64,000 bases of DNA from assembly GCF_003063295.1 (NCBI RefSeq), contig NZ_MUXF01000010.1, positions 1-64,000 on the forward strand, read 5' to 3'. The stretch comes from Arcobacter lacus. GTDB lineage: Bacteria > Campylobacterota > Campylobacteria > Campylobacterales > Arcobacteraceae. The translations under genes were made by a program, and so were the position numbers. Positions 62,102 through 64,000 of the stretch are shown here, piece by piece. The number at the start of each line of letters is the position of its first letter. Positions within the stretch are counted from its first letter, which is position 1. The notes under the pieces are model-generated. The model saw only the letters and a program-made list of their open reading frames with translations. It searched no databases and was not told the origin of the DNA.

Positions 62102-62237
62102 GGGAGTATAAAATAAACTGTGTGAACAACCTTTAGCCTATTCTCTTATTTTGTGTATTTTTCCATAATTTCACTGAAAAGTATACAAAGTTGAGAATAA
62201 ATTTCACTTTAATTCCTCAAACTAGTTCTTTCCTATT

Positions 62238-62960
62238 CTATTTAAATTGTAAGATATAATTATAATCATTAGTCTGTATTGCAAATACTTTTGCTAGAAA
62301 AGTATCATGTTGAAACTTTCCATTATTATCAAATATTGTTATTCCATCTGATAGTTTTACTTTATGCTCTTTAATAAGCTTTTTATATCCAGTAAATAAT
62401 TGTATTTCAATCTCTGAATTCTGATATATTTTTTTCAATTCATAATTAAAATAATCATTAATTTCTATATTGTGTAATAAATAATTACCATTATTTAAAT
62501 TAGAATAAATAGAGTTTTTAAATTTATCTGTATAAAAGAATGGTATGACATCTTTTAAAGACAAACTTTTTGATAAATAAAAAGTTTTTTCTTCACCAGG
62601 TTCAATAAATATTGAACTGGATTCTTTTGGATCAGTATCAAGTATTCTTTCTCCTTTAGCATATGATTTTGCTTCTAGCTTCTTATTACTATTGATATTT
62701 AATGTATAAGATGTTATATGAATCTTGGTATTTCCAAAGTTTTTTGCTGTTATGGCAATATTGGTATTTCCATAAAAATCAAACTCTTTATTTAAAAAGT
62801 GCATGCTTGGTATTAGTTTCATATTTATAATTTGTATATTATTGTCATCAGAACCAAAAATCTCAGAATATTTTTGGTCTGAAAATAAATAAACTGCAAT
62901 AACTCCAGACAAAAGAGTAAAAAGAGCGATTATAAATGCTGTTATCTTTTTTATATACAT
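62238..62960 (-). CDS. Unknown membrane-anchored protein
   Basis: Protein of 240 aa with one N-terminal hydrophobic segment (AFIIALFTLLSGVIAVYLF), then a mainly beta extracytoplasmic region (NTNIAITAKNFGNTKIHITS, NLNNGNYLLHNIEINDYF) resembling a small immunoglobulin-like or adhesin-like fold, but no family is recognised. ATG 62960, five bases after AAGGA, is chosen over a longer non-ATG start. It lies 48 bases downstream of guaA on the same strand. Confidence 0.65.
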   Translation of the reverse strand: MYIKKITAFIIALFTLLSGVIAVYLFSDQKYSEIFGSDDNNIQIINMKLIPSMHFLNKEFDFYGNTNIAITAKNFGNTKIHITSYTLNINSNKKLEAKSYAKGERILDTDPKESSSIFIEPGEEKTFYLSKSLSLKDVIPFFYTDKFKNSIYSNLNNGNYLLHNIEINDYFNYELKKIYQNSEIEIQLFTGYKKLIKEHKVKLSDGITIFDNNGKFQHDTFLAKVFAIQTNDYNYILQFK

Positions 62961-63008
62961 TGATATCCTTATTTGACACAATATCAAGCAAAAAGATAAT
63001 GCTCTATT

Positions 63009-64000
63009 TTATTCCCACTCAATAGTTGCTGGTGGTTTTGATGAGATATCATAAACTACTCTATTGATTCCATCAACTTCATTGATAATTCTTCTTGAGA
63101 TAGTTTCAAGTATTTCATGTGGAATATGTGCAAAAGTTGCTGTCATACCATCTGTTGCATCTACTATTCTTACACAAACTGTATTATCATAAGTTCTATT
63201 ATCACCCATAACTCCAACAGATTTTACATTTAATAATACTGTAAATGCTTGCCAAGTTTTATCATAATATCCAGTTGAATGTAATACATCAAGCATGATA
63301 ACATCAGCTTTTCTTAAAAGTTCCAAATCAGGTTTATTTACTTCACCCATGATTCTAATAGCAAGACCAGGACCAGGGAATGGATGTCTGCTTATCATAC
63401 TTTTTGGAAGACCAAGTTCTAATCCTAAAGCTCTAACTTCATCTTTGAAGATTTCTCTTAGAGGTTCAATTAGTTCAAATTTCATCCAATCAGGAAGACC
63501 ACCAACATTATGGTGAGACTTGATAGTTTTACTTGGACCTTTTACAGAAACTGATTCGATAACATCTGTATATAAAGTTCCTTGTGCTAAAAACTCAATT
63601 CCAGAGTGTTTTTTTGCTTCTACATCAAATACTTCGATAAATGTTTCACCAATGATTTTTCTTTTTTTCTCTGGATCTGTAACTCCAGCTAGTTTTGATA
63701 AGAAAGTTTCACTTGCATCAACAGTGATCAAATTTACACCTCTACTTTTGAACATAGTTTCAACTTGTTCTCTTTCATTTGCTCTTAAAAGTCCATTGTC
63801 TACAAATACAGGAATTACTTGCTCTCCAATAGCTTCTGCTAATAAAGTTGCTACAACTGAGCTATCAACTCCACCTGAAACTGCACATAATACTTTTTTA
63901 TTTCCAACTTTATCTTGGATTTGTTTTATTTGTTCTTTTGCAAAACTTCCCATATTCCAAGTAGATTCACAACCACAAATATGTTTAGCAAAGTTTTTAA
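63009..64000 (-). CDS. guaA: GMP synthase (glutamine-hydrolysing), partial
   Basis: The right-hand edge cuts this gene; 330 codons of the C-terminal part are visible (full family length is about 510). Just inside the edge the frame reads [20 protein letters not shown], the conserved junction after the amidotransferase domain, so the visible part is the ATP pyrophosphatase domain ([19 protein letters not shown]) and the dimerisation domain ending IEWE. It converts XMP to GMP. Internal ATG 63953 is not the real start. Confidence 0.96.
   Translation of the reverse strand, partial: KNFAKHICGCESTWNMGSFAKEQIKQIQDKVGNKKVLCAVSGGVDSSVVATLLAEAIGEQVIPVFVDNGLLRANEREQVETMFKSRGVNLITVDASETFLSKLAGVTDPEKKRKIIGETFIEVFDVEAKKHSGIEFLAQGTLYTDVIESVSVKGPSKTIKSHHNVGGLPDWMKFELIEPLREIFKDEVRALGLELGLPKSMISRHPFPGPGLAIRIMGEVNKPDLELLRKADVIMLDVLHSTGYYDKTWQAFTVLLNVKSVGVMGDNRTYDNTVCVRIVDATDGMTATFAHIPHEILETISRRIINEVDGINRVVYDISSKPPATIEWE

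Noticed and set aside
62102-62237. Possible small RNA or gene between selO and the unknown membrane protein
   Set aside because: No convincing promoter-terminator pair, no clear SD or ORF, and no strong inverted repeat beyond the selO hairpin.
63009-63953. A separate complete 314-aa gene starting at 63953
   Set aside because: The same frame continues to the window edge with conserved GuaA sequence upstream, so it is the C-terminal part of guaA.
1-64000. CRISPR array, insertion sequence, integrase or tRNA-associated island
   Set aside because: No regularly spaced direct repeats, no transposase or integrase frame and no tRNA cloverleaf were seen; the RM operon lacks flanking repeats that I can recognise.

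Overview
The window is very AT-rich (roughly 27-28% G+C by eye). It reads as a chromosomal segment of a member of the Campylobacterota, most likely Arcobacteraceae (Aliarcobacter/Arcobacter). Supporting signs are a four-subunit OorDABC 2-oxoglutarate oxidoreductase, a CetA/CetB-like energy-taxis pair, the block msbA-pyrD-M16 protease-dapA-fabL that I remember as also adjacent in Campylobacter, a Pgp1/Csd4-type cell-shape carboxypeptidase, scattered trp genes and frequent UUG starts. Identity is inferred from protein family resemblance; no search was run.

Layout. 1-124: 3' end of a 5S rRNA gene and its terminator. 239-3203: chemoreceptor plus PAS protein, tautomerase, LysR regulator. 3200-6363 (minus): methyltransferase, Cys-cluster protein, TPR lipoprotein and trpC in a tightly overlapping operon. 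6594-9486: oorDABC, closed by a strong bidirectional hairpin. 9510-11546 (minus): rpe, trpF, DnaQ-like exonuclease. 11654-12664: pldA. 12674-15840 (minus): a run of small housekeeping genes. 15954-16598: a six-helix membrane protein. 16601-27871 (minus): YggS, rseP, pgsA, fabL, dapA, M16 protease, pyrD, msbA, murJ and a secreted endonuclease/phosphatase-fold protein. 28067-39712: a Fur-family regulator, ybeY, a thioesterase, radA, an esterase, a TonB/TolA-like protein, ftsY, a TlpA lipoprotein, then the 5-FCL-rny-rsmD-permease-lipoprotein run.

Accessory part. 39765-47733 is a type I restriction-modification operon (hsdM, hsdS, hsdR) interrupted by two unrecognised genes (a soluble protein abutted by a small membrane protein) and a RhuM-like gene that contains a perfect 25-nt intragenic palindrome. 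The soluble plus membrane pair is the best candidate here for an undescribed defence module. 47808-51553 is a second distinctive cassette: a TsdA-type dihaem thiosulfate dehydrogenase followed by a Cache-domain membrane protein, an OmpR-type response regulator and a histidine kinase. A perfect 11-bp hairpin after tsdA encloses the ribosome binding site and part of the UUG start of the Cache gene. Together this looks like a sulfur-compound sensing unit.

51559-64000 returns to general functions: a diguanylate cyclase, YqeY, an ABC-F ATPase, a small FAD protein, hydrolases, pgp1, RidA, two unknown genes, selO, an unknown membrane-anchored protein, and guaA running off the right edge. No tRNA, insertion sequence, CRISPR array or prophage is visible, and no stretch over about 300 bases lacks a gene.
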